A stretch of DNA of 64,000 nucleotides from the NCBI RefSeq assembly GCF_009183365.2, contig NZ_CP068230.1, positions 3,997,001-4,061,000 of the forward strand. Direction: 5' to 3'. Position numbers and translations under genes: made by a program. Under the pieces are notes generated by a model. It was not told the DNA's origin. It did not search any database and saw nothing but the letters and a program-made list of their open reading frames with translations. Origin of the DNA: Shewanella algae. Lineage in GTDB: Bacteria; Pseudomonadota; Gammaproteobacteria; Enterobacterales; Shewanellaceae. Shown here one piece after another: positions 8,238 to 17,237 of this stretch (position 1 is its first letter; the number at the start of each line of letters is the position of its first letter).

Positions 8238-11200
8238 TCAGTCTTCCACAGGGGAGACCACAAACAGCAGATCGCCTTGAGAGACCTGTTGGCCATTGCT
8301 GTTGAGGATCCGCTCAATGCGGTATTTCTTATCCTCTGGATACAGCTCGGCACCCTTGCGGTTGAAGCCTGCCAGTGTCACCTGAGAGAACATCTTCATC
8401 GCTTCGGTCAGTGCCAGCGTTTGATCGACAGTCACTATGTCGCCTTCCTTGACGAAGTCGGCTTCGCCCGGCGCCGGAGAGGTATAGAAGATACCCGCGC
8501 CCTGAGCCAACACCTTGAGCTCGTTGGACTCACCCACACGCAGCGATTCGGTATCCACACCTTGAGTTTCGGCGGCGGCTTCCATTTCGGCGATCAGGGC
8601 TGGGATATCCAGCTCGGCCATCAGGCGCGGCAGATAGTTGGTGTCATACACGCCTTCACGGAAGGTCTCGTCGGCCAGGATCCGCTTCAGCAGCGGGATG
8701 TTGGTGGCGATCCCCTTGATGACCACCTGATCCAGATAGTCATACATCTTGGCAATCACATCGTCCCGGCTTTCACCGCGGATGATGATCTGGGCAATCA
8801 GGCTGTCGTAGTATGGCGACACTTCTTTGCCATCGGCCGCGATAGAGATGATTTCCACATCATCGCGCTCGGGCATCACGCACTCAGTGATAAGCCCCGG
8901 GTTTGGCACCAGCTGCAGTATGCCCTGGCTATCCAGAGCAGCCTTCTCGGCTGTCACCCGCACTTCCATCGCATAGCCAATTTCCTGCGGCTGCAGATCT
9001 TCAATGGAGCGACCGGCTGCCACATCGAATTGCGCGCTGACGATATCAATACCGGAAGTCGCTTCGGTTACCGGGTGCTCTACCTGCAGACGGGTATTCA
9101 TCTCCATGAAGTAGACTTCGTTGGCATCCAGGTTATAGATGAACTCAACGGTACCTGCGCCCATATAGTCGGTGGCATCACCCAGAGCACGGGTGTATTC
9201 CATCACTCTCTGCTTGAGTTCTTCAGGCAGCATGGTGGAACCGGACTCTTCAATCACCTTCTGGTTGTTACGCTGCACCGAGCAGTCACGCAGACCCAGT
9301 ACCTTGGTGTTGCCGAACTTGTCACGCAGCAACTGGACTTCGATGTGACGCAGTGAAGTCACATATTTTTCCAGGTACAGGTCACCATTACCAAAGGCGG
9401 CAGCCGCTTCGGTGGAGGTTTTCTGGAACAGGCCAATCATATCCTCGGGGCGCTTAACCACTTGGATACCCTTACCGCCACCACCTTGTACCGCTTTGAG
9501 CAGCACTGGGTAGCCGATTTCGTTGGCCACGTTAACCGCTTGCTCGGCGTTGGTCAGAATACCGTGAGAGCCTGGTACCACGGGCACATTCTGCGCCTGA
9601 GAGGTCTTGATGGCGTTGGACTTGTTACCCATGGTTGTCATCGAGTGCACACTTGGGCCAACAAAGTTCACGCCGTTGTTCACACACAGGGCGGCGAACT
9701 GTGGGCTTTCCGACAGGAAGCCGATACCTGGGTGCAGTGCGTCTACCTGCTCATACTCGGCCACTTTCAACACTGAGTAAGCGTTCAGGTAGGACTCGTC
9801 GGAAGTGTTACCGCCGAGACAAACCAGCTTGTCGTTTTCCTTGAGCATGTCGGCGGGAACCGAAGTCATATCAGGATCGGACGCCACCAGTACCACATTA
9901 ATGCCATTGTCGTGGGCCTTGCGGATCAGTTTCACCGCAGTACAGCCTCGGGCATGTACCAGCACCTTGTCGATAGGCTTCATCAGGGCACGAGGATCGT
10001 CCTGTACTATCTCCTCACTGACCTCTTCAACTTCAACCACCAGGGTCGACAGAGCATTGGTCAGCACATCACTTATCTCGGCGCTTGGCATAGGCATCAG
10101 AGGATCTATGCTCTTGAGCTGTTCATCGAGCTGAGTGCTGAATGGGTTGTTGACCAGGCCATTCATCGCCCCGGGCACCTTGGACAGGTAGTTGGACAGA
10201 GTCGAAGTGGATGGCAGGTAAGCTGGTACCACCATCTGACCGGCAAACGGCATATTGGTACCGGACAGATAATAAGTCTGCACCAGAGGGTGAGTCACGA
10301 AGGATGCCTGGGCTCCACCGGTACAGTCACCGAAACCGAACATCAGCACAGGCAATTCGTTGTCACGCACGAAACGGGTAATACGGTCGTTCACCACGGC
10401 CATGGAGAACAGCGCAGCAGCCCCCTCTTTGGTCTGCATACCGCCGGAGCTGATAAAGCAGATCACCGGCAGCCTGCGCTTGGCACACTCAATAAGCAGC
10501 GCAGAGAACTTCTCGGCACTGGCCATATCGAAGGCACCGGCCTGGAAGGCGGTGTTGGATACAGCAACCCCGACACGCAGCGCCTTGCCGCCATGTTCAA
10601 AGTCCGCCAGACCCGTGATCAAACCACAGGGGCGAATGCCCTTGTCGAGTGCATCTTCAATAGAGAGACGGAAGCCCGGGAAGTTGAGCAGGTTGGCCGA
10701 CATCTTGTCGCCATTGATCTCATCGAAGTTCTTGAAGAACTTGGCGATGATATTTTCCCAGGTCATATTGCCGGCTTTCTTCTCGTCACGCAGCACCTTC
10801 TGGATCAGCAGATCCTGGTAACCCATGGTCAAACGGTTCCAGAAGTCCTTACGACGACCGATACGCACCGGGTTAATGGCACCTGTGTACTTGCCCTTAT
10901 CCTCTTCGCTGTCGAAGTATTCCGGCAGCAGACGCTCGAAGAAGTAAGTCAGGATAACGAACAGCGAATCGTTCAGCTGTGGGAAGCCCACGCTCTTCCA
11001 CTGCTCTGTCTTGGTCAGCAGTTCGGCACGGTTGGACTGTGACATGAAGTACTTCAGCCACTTGTAGAACTTGCTCTTGTCGTTGGCGGTATCCTGTGTG
11101 GAAATCGCCCGGTCGATAGACTTGTGCAGCAGGCCATCAACAGACTGACGCGACAGGCTCTTGGCCATCATGGCTTCCTTGGCGATAGAGGCCAGGTTAC

Positions 11201-12791
11201 CCACGACATTGTCGTACAGCGCGTTAAAGATCAGGATGTTGTAACACTGCCAAATGAAGTCTTCACGCAGCTCTTCATTGACCACTACATCCAGTACTGT
11301 CAGCTGGTTCAGTTCAGGCCAAGGCGCCTGAGTCACTTCTGCCGGCAGAGTTTCCAGATAGTGGATAAGCCCCTTGAAGTTGTTGGCGGCATTACTCTTC
11401 CAACGGTGATACAAAGACCAACCAATGTTGAACAGCAGCGCCTTACGGGCCTTCTTGTAGTTCTCTTTCGGCTCACCCAGGATCAGACGGGTCAGCATGT
11501 TACGCTCGGTGGAAACATCATCACGCTTGGAGATGAAGTTACTCCACAGCTTGTTGAGTTCTTCGTCGTAAACCAGCTTATCCGGGCTGGACAGCCAAGC
11601 CTGGAACACCTTCTCCTGCTCCTTCTGGATCCGGGCCAACAGATCCCCTTCGGGCACACTCACCTTGGACAAGCGACCATACTGATCCATGGAGATGGAG
11701 TGAATACGGCTACGCAGAGTCAAATAACGCAGATAACGGTAGGCGCTGCCGAACAGGTTAAGGTGCATGGTCGGGCTGATGGCAACCGACATTTCCGCGT
11801 TGGACTCCAATGCCTTGAGGCTCTTGGAAGGTTCGAGGAAACGCTTGAGGCTGCGATCATAGTGTTCGCGCAGGTCATCGGATTCTTTTACAAACTGCAC
11901 TGCGGCACGTTCAATGGCTTCGATGGCGCTGATGATGGCGCGGCGCAGGTTGTGCTGACGCTCGTCGCGATCATAAGGAGAGAAATCCACAATGCCGTCG
12001 ATACAACCTGAGGTATAGAGCTCTTCCGGGGACACGCCCACAGACTTGGCACACTCCTGCCATGAAAGGTTGTACTTGCGGGCGATGCTCTGCAAGCCCT
12101 GAGGCTGAATGGTGTTGAAAATACCATCACGCAGCGACAACAGTATATTGGCCGCCGCCAGTGGGATAGCACCACCCGAGTAGCCGGCGCCAATCACTAT
12201 ACCCAGAGTCGGCACATCGACGTTGGCACTCTCGGCAATCGCCTTGGAAATAGAATGCGCCTGGTTGTGGCTGTTGGCCACCTCACCGGCATCGGCTCCG
12301 GGGGTATCAATCAGGTAAACGATAGGCATGGACAATTCGGCAAAATGACGAATCGCCTCACAGGCCTGCAGGTGGTGCTCCGGCATCCAGGCACCGTTGG
12401 CCGTGGTGCGCTCCTGGGCGATAAAGCCGATTCGGCGGTTACGACCACCAAAGTTCAGCTCTATTTCGGCGCTGTAGAATGGGCCGTTGTGGCTCTCGGC
12501 GATCATCTTGCCTTTCAGATCGGCAATGATTCGCTTGGCACCTGGGCGGTTCTTGTCCTGGGTAGGCTGGATAACTTTGGCAACATAGCCATCCACATCC
12601 AACTGCGCCAATGACTTTAAGTTACTCTGGATGGCATCGTCATCCAACAGACCCTTTATCTCTTCAGAAAGGCTCTGTTTGCTGTGCTCTGGGAACAGCG
12701 AAAAATCCTTAGCCAAATGCTCCGCCTGCAGAAACAGGGGATCCGGAGTCTGGGCTTGAGTCGTGTTTGCGGGCTGCTTCTTGCTGGTCAT
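8238..12791 (-). CDS. Single-chain multifunctional acyl-CoA (acetyl-CoA-type) carboxylase
   Basis: A 1517-residue biotin-dependent carboxylase with all activities in one chain. In order: an AccA-like carboxyltransferase half (about 60-300, GAGYSGGAIPLAAANI near 204); a roughly 400-residue linking region (300-700) I cannot assign; an AccD-like half (about 700-915, FGFGDCTGGAQASF near 822); a biotin carboxylase domain (about 937-1390) with the ATP loop GGGGKGIQVV near 1102 and an EMNTRLQVEHPVTE segment; and a C-terminal biotinyl domain whose EAMKM places the biotinylated lysine at about 1466. Standard bacterial ACC is split over accA, accB, accC and accD, so this is an additional enzyme. Its substrate (acetyl-, propionyl- or longer acyl-CoA) cannot be read from sequence. 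A divergent LysR gene is the likely regulator. Shewanella genomes carry such a gene next to the EF-G paralogue. Confidence 0.88.
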   Translation of the reverse strand: MTSKKQPANTTQAQTPDPLFLQAEHLAKDFSLFPEHSKQSLSEEIKGLLDDDAIQSNLKSLAQLDVDGYVAKVIQPTQDKNRPGAKRIIADLKGKMIAESHNGPFYSAEIELNFGGRNRRIGFIAQERTTANGAWMPEHHLQACEAIRHFAELSMPIVYLIDTPGADAGEVANSHNQAHSISKAIAESANVDVPTLGIVIGAGYSGGAIPLAAANILLSLRDGIFNTIQPQGLQSIARKYNLSWQECAKSVGVSPEELYTSGCIDGIVDFSPYDRDERQHNLRRAIISAIEAIERAAVQFVKESDDLREHYDRSLKRFLEPSKSLKALESNAEMSVAISPTMHLNLFGSAYRYLRYLTLRSRIHSISMDQYGRLSKVSVPEGDLLARIQKEQEKVFQAWLSSPDKLVYDEELNKLWSNFISKRDDVSTERNMLTRLILGEPKENYKKARKALLFNIGWSLYHRWKSNAANNFKGLIHYLETLPAEVTQAPWPELNQLTVLDVVVNEELREDFIWQCYNILIFNALYDNVVGNLASIAKEAMMAKSLSRQSVDGLLHKSIDRAISTQDTANDKSKFYKWLKYFMSQSNRAELLTKTEQWKSVGFPQLNDSLFVILTYFFERLLPEYFDSEEDKGKYTGAINPVRIGRRKDFWNRLTMGYQDLLIQKVLRDEKKAGNMTWENIIAKFFKNFDEINGDKMSANLLNFPGFRLSIEDALDKGIRPCGLITGLADFEHGGKALRVGVAVSNTAFQAGAFDMASAEKFSALLIECAKRRLPVICFISSGGMQTKEGAAALFSMAVVNDRITRFVRDNELPVLMFGFGDCTGGAQASFVTHPLVQTYYLSGTNMPFAGQMVVPAYLPSTSTLSNYLSKVPGAMNGLVNNPFSTQLDEQLKSIDPLMPMPSAEISDVLTNALSTLVVEVEEVSEEIVQDDPRALMKPIDKVLVHARGCTAVKLIRKAHDNGINVVLVASDPDMTSVPADMLKENDKLVCLGGNTSDESYLNAYSVLKVAEYEQVDALHPGIGFLSESPQFAALCVNNGVNFVGPSVHSMTTMGNKSNAIKTSQAQNVPVVPGSHGILTNAEQAVNVANEIGYPVLLKAVQGGGGKGIQVVKRPEDMIGLFQKTSTEAAAAFGNGDLYLEKYVTSLRHIEVQLLRDKFGNTKVLGLRDCSVQRNNQKVIEESGSTMLPEELKQRVMEYTRALGDATDYMGAGTVEFIYNLDANEVYFMEMNTRLQVEHPVTEATSGIDIVSAQFDVAAGRSIEDLQPQEIGYAMEVRVTAEKAALDSQGILQLVPNPGLITECVMPERDDVEIISIAADGKEVSPYYDSLIAQIIIRGESRDDVIAKMYDYLDQVVIKGIATNIPLLKRILADETFREGVYDTNYLPRLMAELDIPALIAEMEAAAETQGVDTESLRVGESNELKVLAQGAGIFYTSPAPGEADFVKEGDIVTVDQTLALTEAMKMFSQVTLAGFNRKGAELYPEDKKYRIERILNSNGQQVSQGDLLFVVSPVED

Positions 12792-12912
12792 CTATCGATC
12801 CTCTGCTAAGCCTCTGAAATTTTTTAGCCAATAAATATACCTTTGTTATCCCGTCAAATGCCATTAAACTGCCTTAGACGCTATGTTCCATTTTTGAGAC
12901 AGTAATAAAAAC

Positions 12913-13824
12913 ATGCCAGATTTGAATGGGATGCTCCTATTTGCAGCAGTGGTCAGAGCAGAAGGCTTCTCTCAGGCGGCCCGTGAAACCGGCCTGCCAA
13001 AGTCTACCATTAGCCGAAAAATCGCCCAACTGGAACAACAGCTTGGGGTCCGTCTGCTGCAACGAAATACCCGCTCAATAAGCCTCACTCAGGTGGGCGC
13101 GCTCTTTTATCAACACTGTGACAGCATCTGCAACGAAGTGGAAGCGGCAAAGGCCACAATCGAGAATACCCATAATGATGTTTCCGGTTCATTGCGGATT
13201 GCAATCCCGGTTTCATTCAGCCAAGAGTTGATAGCCAATCTCTGCAGCGGCTTTATGCGGCTTTATCCCGGGGTCGAACTGGATGTTCAGTTTACCGATG
13301 CCGATGTGGGCTTGGTGGGCGAAGGCTATGATATCGCCATCAAGTATGGCCCGCTGCAGCCTTCGGATCTCGTCGCCAGGCTCCTGTTTGAACGTCAGCC
13401 GATTCTGGTGGCTGGCCCCGGCTATCTCAAGTCCAAAGGAACGCCGGCAACCCCAAGAGATCTGGCCCGTCACGATGGTATCTTGCTGGGTACCTCACGC
13501 TCGGCCCCCATCTGGCCGCTGGGCAAGGGGAGCCGCAAAACCATGGCCAGCTTCAGGCGCCGCACTCGAGTGAACAGTGCCATCATGGTCAAGCAACTGG
13601 CACTGGATGACTTTGGCATCGCCATGTTGTCCCATTCGGTATGCAAGAACGAGCTGGCCAGCGGCGCCCTGGTGCCGCTGCTGCAGGAGTGGCCCATAGA
13701 ACCCTTCAAGGTCTATGGCGTCTATTCCTCCCGTCGACAACTGGCGACCAATATCAGTGTGTTTCTGGACTTCTTTACCAAGCGCTTCAACAGTCAGGAG
13801 TCGCTGCAATCTTTGATGATGTAG
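12913..13824 (+). CDS. LysR-family transcriptional regulator
   Basis: A 303-residue regulator. The N-terminal winged helix-turn-helix (1-60) shows FAAVVRAEGFSQAARETGLP then KSTISRKIAQLEQQLGVRLL, the standard LysR signature. The C-terminal effector domain (about 90-295) has the two-lobed LysR fold pattern, with ERQPILVAGPGYL in the usual hinge area. It is transcribed divergently from the giant carboxylase with a 121-base gap, the usual arrangement for a LysR regulator and its target. The ribosome site is weak. The stop is 18 bases from a dispersed repeat copy. Confidence 0.88.
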   Translation: MPDLNGMLLFAAVVRAEGFSQAARETGLPKSTISRKIAQLEQQLGVRLLQRNTRSISLTQVGALFYQHCDSICNEVEAAKATIENTHNDVSGSLRIAIPVSFSQELIANLCSGFMRLYPGVELDVQFTDADVGLVGEGYDIAIKYGPLQPSDLVARLLFERQPILVAGPGYLKSKGTPATPRDLARHDGILLGTSRSAPIWPLGKGSRKTMASFRRRTRVNSAIMVKQLALDDFGIAMLSHSVCKNELASGALVPLLQEWPIEPFKVYGVYSSRRQLATNISVFLDFFTKRFNSQESLQSLMM

Positions 13825-13842
13825 CCAATCTTTGCAGATGAA

Positions 13843-13958
13843 GGAAGGTGCGAATAAGTCCTCGTGGCACTCTCGTGATGTAAAGAGTGGCTTGCACAGC
13901 AATTGGCGTTCAAGGCATCTGACTGAAGGCATGCCGGGGCCTGTCGAAGTCAGATAAC
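13843..13958 (+). repeat. Dispersed repeat, type A, copy 1 (left of bla)
   Basis: Begins GGAAGGTGCGAATAAGTCC and runs 116 bases. It is nearly identical, in inverted orientation, to 15202-15302: apart from about two substitutions, it only differs by a 15-base insertion that is bounded by ACTC and GAGT. It occupies the intergenic space between the LysR gene and the beta-lactamase. Confidence 0.85.
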
Positions 13959-14020
13959 ACAGCACACAAGTTGGCCTTCTCTGACTTATGTCTTGGCTCT
14001 CTATTCCGTGCCAGCCAGAC

Positions 14021-14890
14021 TCAAGGCAGCAGCTGTTCCTGCTTGAGCACCTGTTTCACCAGTTGTTGGCGCAACGGTAACTGGCTGGCCGAGGCCAGAT
14101 CCAGGTTAACGGCGAAATAGACAGTGTTGTCGTCCAACTCCAACCAACCGACCCACCAACCTATGGCCGGCGTACGCCGCACACCATAGCCTGTCTTGGC
14201 ACGAATGATATAGTCAGTACTCGCTTCGGTCAGCATCATCTGTTTGACAATTCGCTGGCTGCGCTCGGACACAGGTAACTTGTTGTCATGCAGTTGCCTT
14301 AGAAAATCCACTTGTTGAAATGCTGTAATTCTCAGTTGGCCGTCGAGCCAGAAGCTGTCCGCTTGGCCACCGATATCCTGATTGCCATATTCCAGCTGCC
14401 GCACCATAGCTGCCATCACTTTGGGGCCTATCTCCCTGGCCAACTGCTGATATACAGGCACCACAGAGTACTTCATTGCGGTGCGAAAACTCTGGTCCCT
14501 GTTCCAGGCGGCAATTTCACGAACCTTTCCGTCCCAGCTAAAACGACTGGTTTCATCGCGCACCGCCCCGGTTTCCAACGCAATAAGGCTGGAGGGGATC
14601 TTGAAGGTGGAAGCCGGAATAAAGCCTTCGGCGGCGCGACTTAGATTGTTGGAGAGCCCCAAAGAACGCTTTTGATCCCAAAGCAGTAAACTGCCTTTAA
14701 CACCGGCGGATTCGAACAGCTTGTCCCAGCGGCGTACCTCTTGCCACCCCTCGGCCGTGACCTCAGAGCCGACGTCACAGACCTTGGTCTGCTCAGCTGC
14801 CACAGCCTGCGTTTGTTGAGCCAATAAACACAGCAACATGGGCAGCAGCAAACGCTTACTCAGGCGCTTTCTGTGCAAACCTTTATTCAT
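14021..14890 (-). CDS. blaOXA-55-like: Class D beta-lactamase, OXA-55-like
   Basis: Periplasmic serine beta-lactamase. The 289-residue precursor has a signal peptide ending near residue 32. The class D motifs are all present: STFK at 94-97 (nucleophile S94, carboxylated lysine K97), SVV at 142-144, YGN at 168-170, KTG at 232-234, plus W181. The full protein agrees with my recollection of OXA-55, the chromosomal carbapenem-weakening enzyme intrinsic to Shewanella algae; the exact allele needs alignment. The ATG has a strong AGGGGA ribosome site. No integron or insertion sequence is attached, but inverted repeat copies lie on both sides. No dedicated regulator is adjacent. Confidence 0.95.
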   Translation of the reverse strand: MNKGLHRKRLSKRLLLPMLLCLLAQQTQAVAAEQTKVCDVGSEVTAEGWQEVRRWDKLFESAGVKGSLLLWDQKRSLGLSNNLSRAAEGFIPASTFKIPSSLIALETGAVRDETSRFSWDGKVREIAAWNRDQSFRTAMKYSVVPVYQQLAREIGPKVMAAMVRQLEYGNQDIGGQADSFWLDGQLRITAFQQVDFLRQLHDNKLPVSERSQRIVKQMMLTEASTDYIIRAKTGYGVRRTPAIGWWVGWLELDDNTVYFAVNLDLASASQLPLRQQLVKQVLKQEQLLP

Positions 14891-15038
14891 CTCATTCCCC
14901 TATTATTCCCGGCGGTCAAAGCAACAAGCATACAGCCCTGGGGTGAATAATGGTCTGGCAAAGCCCTGCTCAATTGTGGCAACAATCTGGCAAGGTAACA
15001 GATAGCTTTCCAGTTGCTGGCGAGTGTTGCATACTTGA

Positions 15039-15135
15039 GGAAGGTGCAAACAAGTCCCATGTGTGCTCTGCGTCGGCTTACAGGCCTGGATGCAAGGCGT
15101 GGTTCGCAGCAAATGGCCTTAGTCCTTTGCAAGAA
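15039..15135 (+). repeat. Dispersed repeat, type B, copy 1
   Basis: Starts GGAAGGTGCAAACAAGTCC and continues through CGGCTTACAGGCCTGGATGC and GTTCGCAGCAAATGGCC. The same sequence with scattered changes appears inverted at 24646-24743. It lies upstream of bla and 67 bases from the type A copy facing it. Confidence 0.8.
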
Positions 15136-15201
15136 GCACAACACAGCAGGCAGACCTGTAAACCACGCCCTTCGGGGCTTTCACAGCAACCGGCTCTCTG
15201 C

Positions 15202-15302
15202 GTTATCTGACTTCGACAGGCCCCGGCATGCCTTCCGTCAGATGCCTTGAACGCCAATTGCTGTGCAAGCCAGAGTGCCACGAGGACTTATTCGCACCTT
15301 CC
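15202..15302 (-). repeat. Dispersed repeat, type A, copy 2 (right of bla)
   Basis: Reverse-strand copy of 13843-13958 without its 15-base insertion; starts (minus strand, 15302) GGAAGGTGCGAATAAGTCC. Together the two copies bracket the beta-lactamase as inverted repeats about 1.2 kb apart. The interval 14891-15337 contains this, the type B copy, and the bla promoter area. Confidence 0.85.
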
Positions 15303-15337
15303 CTAACTTTACAACTCTATAAGCGAAAGGAACTGCC

Positions 15338-16486
15338 ATGTTTAAGCCCAGCCTGGCCATAGCCCTGCTGTCGGGTACTCTGGTTTCTCTGTCGGCTCAG
15401 GCCGGTGTCGAAGAGGATCGCCTGCCTGCCGCCAACGAAAAAATGCCCCAAGTCGTCCAGCGCTATCAGGCATTGACAGATGATCTGGTAACGAAATACC
15501 GTCAACATACCGATGAGCTCAAGGTTACCCAGATGGTGGCGCACCAGGGGCAACGCCTGTGGCAACAGGCGGTCAGAGATGTGCAGTCAGGTCACAACGA
15601 CGACCGCTCCCTTTACTGGAGCCGGTTGCAGATGCGAGCAGAGCTGGGCAAACAGTCGCCCAAGTTCAATATCGCCTCCTGGCAAAGAGAAATACTGACC
15701 AAGGCGGTGGAAAAGTCATCCCGAGGCTTCAGCGATATTGACTTTAAGGATGATGCCAGCATCAAGATACTGCTGACCGGATTCGACCCCTTCTTTCTCG
15801 ATCGCAATATAGAGCAGAGCAACCCTTCAGGTCTGGTTGCCCTGGCATTGGATGGTTACCGCTTCTCGGTTAACGGCCGCCAGGCACAGATAGAGACAGT
15901 GATGATCCCGGTACGTTTCGCCGACTTTGATGAGGGCATCATAGAGTCGCTGTTAACCCCAGTTTATCGCGACAAGAGTGTCGACATGGTGGTCACTGTC
16001 AGTATGGGGCGCAGCGACTTCGATCTGGAACGCTTTCCGGGCCGCAACCGCAGCGCCGAAGCCCCGGACAACCGCAATGTTTTTACCGGCGCCAGTAAAC
16101 AGCGACCTCTGCCACCCAAGCTGGAAAACGACACCCTCAATGGTCCTGAGTTTGTCGAGTTCTCCCTGCCGGTAGCAGCCATGCAGAACGTAAACGGCCG
16201 CTGGAAAACCAACGACAACCATACTGTCAGCACCCTTTCCCGTGGCGAGTTTCAGGCAAGCAGCCTGAGCGAATTGCAAAACAGCACTTCGGTGGAGGGG
16301 TCTGGCGGCGGTTACCTGTCCAATGAGATCTCTTACCGGGCTATCCTGCTGCAAAACCAACTCGGCAGCCGCATTCCCACCGGGCATATTCATACCCCGA
16401 GAATTGCCGGTTTCGAGCCCGCTACCGAAGAAGCGATAGTCGAGCAGGTCAAAGCCATGCTGACAGCGGCGGCCAAAAGTTTATAA
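15338..16486 (+). CDS. Secreted pyroglutamyl-peptidase-like (C15 fold) protein with Ser for catalytic Cys
   Basis: A 382-residue protein with a signal peptide (1-22, ending SLSAQAG). The region from about 143 matches the pyrrolidone-carboxylate peptidase fold: LLTGFDPFF (145-153) with SNPSG shortly after, GRSDFDLERF with E231 at the place of catalytic E81, and TGHIHTP with H352 at the place of H168. The catalytic cysteine motif (VCNH in real C15 enzymes) reads YLSNE, with S328 in the cysteine position. The Ser-to-His spacing of 24 equals the classical Cys144-His168 spacing. The family is normally cytosolic and about 215 residues; this one is exported and carries an extra N-terminal domain of about 120 residues. 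It may be inactive, a serine variant, or a binding protein. Confidence 0.7.
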   Translation: MFKPSLAIALLSGTLVSLSAQAGVEEDRLPAANEKMPQVVQRYQALTDDLVTKYRQHTDELKVTQMVAHQGQRLWQQAVRDVQSGHNDDRSLYWSRLQMRAELGKQSPKFNIASWQREILTKAVEKSSRGFSDIDFKDDASIKILLTGFDPFFLDRNIEQSNPSGLVALALDGYRFSVNGRQAQIETVMIPVRFADFDEGIIESLLTPVYRDKSVDMVVTVSMGRSDFDLERFPGRNRSAEAPDNRNVFTGASKQRPLPPKLENDTLNGPEFVEFSLPVAAMQNVNGRWKTNDNHTVSTLSRGEFQASSLSELQNSTSVEGSGGGYLSNEISYRAILLQNQLGSRIPTGHIHTPRIAGFEPATEEAIVEQVKAMLTAAAKSL

Positions 16487-16498
16487 TCCCTGATTCAA

Positions 16499-16526
16499 CA
16501 GAGGCGCAGTTGCGCCTCTGCTTATT
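16499..16526 (+). terminator. Intrinsic terminator after the C15-like gene
   Basis: CAGAGGCGC-AGTT-GCGCCTCTG perfect nine-pair stem followed by CTTATTT, 12 bases after the stop codon. Confidence 0.7.
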
Positions 16527-16557
16527 TGCCACCAATTCATGCCAATTTGAGTTTCTC

Positions 16558-17127
16558 ATGCTGAGTCAGTTGTTCAGATCCCTTAAAAACGCCGGCACCT
16601 CTGAATACAACCAAGCACCTGAGCCACAGCCTGAAGTTGCCGCTAGTGAGGCGCAGCAGGCCGTGCTCGATGCAATAGAGCTTTGCTATCTCAAGGCGGA
16701 GGCCGCCCTGGGCCGAGCGCTAAAGCGCCCTTCGGTCAGCTTTGCCCTGCGAGGCCGCAGCGCCGGTACCGCTCATCCAACCGAGAACCGCTTGCGCTTC
16801 AATCCGGTGCTACTGGAGCAAAACCTGCACACCTTCACCCATGAGGTGGTTCCACACGAAATCTGTCACCTGCTCTGTTTCCAACTACATGGCAAGACCC
16901 GACCTCATGGCAAGGAGTGGCAGAGCCTGATGCGGCGGATTTATGGCCTGGCGCCGCGTACCACTCACTCGATGGATATCAGCTCGGTCAAACCCAGAAC
17001 CCTGCCCTATCAATGTGGCTGCGGTGTAGTAGAGCTTAGCATTCGCCGTCATAACAAGGTCGTGCGGGGCCAGGCTAAATATCAATGCCGCCGCTGCGGC
17101 CAACTGCTTAGCCCTCAGCCATCCTGA
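16558..17127 (+). CDS. sprT: SprT-family zinc metalloprotease-like protein
   Basis: A 189-residue protein of the SprT/Spartan family. It has the metal site HEICH (in VVPHEICHLLCF, near residue 100) and a further histidine in HGKEWQ. The C-terminal zinc ribbon has cysteine pairs in YQCGCG and YQCRRCG. An upstream in-frame TTG at 16510 would place the start in a terminator hairpin; ATG 16558 was chosen. The order sprT-endA-rsmE-gshB is the same as in E. coli, which supports the assignment. The role of bacterial SprT is poorly defined; the eukaryotic relative cleaves DNA-protein crosslinks. Confidence 0.88.
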   Translation: MLSQLFRSLKNAGTSEYNQAPEPQPEVAASEAQQAVLDAIELCYLKAEAALGRALKRPSVSFALRGRSAGTAHPTENRLRFNPVLLEQNLHTFTHEVVPHEICHLLCFQLHGKTRPHGKEWQSLMRRIYGLAPRTTHSMDISSVKPRTLPYQCGCGVVELSIRRHNKVVRGQAKYQCRRCGQLLSPQPS

Positions 17128-17237
17128 GCCAAGTTGCCAAGCCTGGCGGCTTCTTTTACTATCTGCTGCAACAATTCCAAGTCTGGCACCTGAGGTATCG
17201 GCTGTCGGCGCCCGAAGTTATGATTTTAGGGAATAGC

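Larger units (their letters stand above)
15039..15302. mobile_element. Possible 264-bp MITE-like element with 19-bp terminal inverted repeats
   Basis: The left end GGAAGGTGCAAACAAGTCC and the right end (read from the opposite strand) GGAAGGTGCGAATAAGTCC are inverted with two mismatches in 19. The interior has no credible gene and contains inverted segments (GGCGTGGTT and AACCACGCC) able to pair. I see no convincing target-site duplication at the edges, so this may instead be two single repeats that happen to face each other. Confidence 0.45.

Noticed and set aside
8277..9356. 359-codon frame opposite the biotin carboxylase domain
   Set aside because: No signal, no domain, coincides with a conserved coding region on the other strand.
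14887..15281. Several 60-90-codon frames upstream of bla
   Set aside because: They fall in the dispersed repeat copies and have no ribosome sites or family features.
13843..15302. Composite transposon carrying bla
   Set aside because: The flanking repeats are about 100 bases and non-coding, with no transposase; only a repeat-bracketed segment can be supported.
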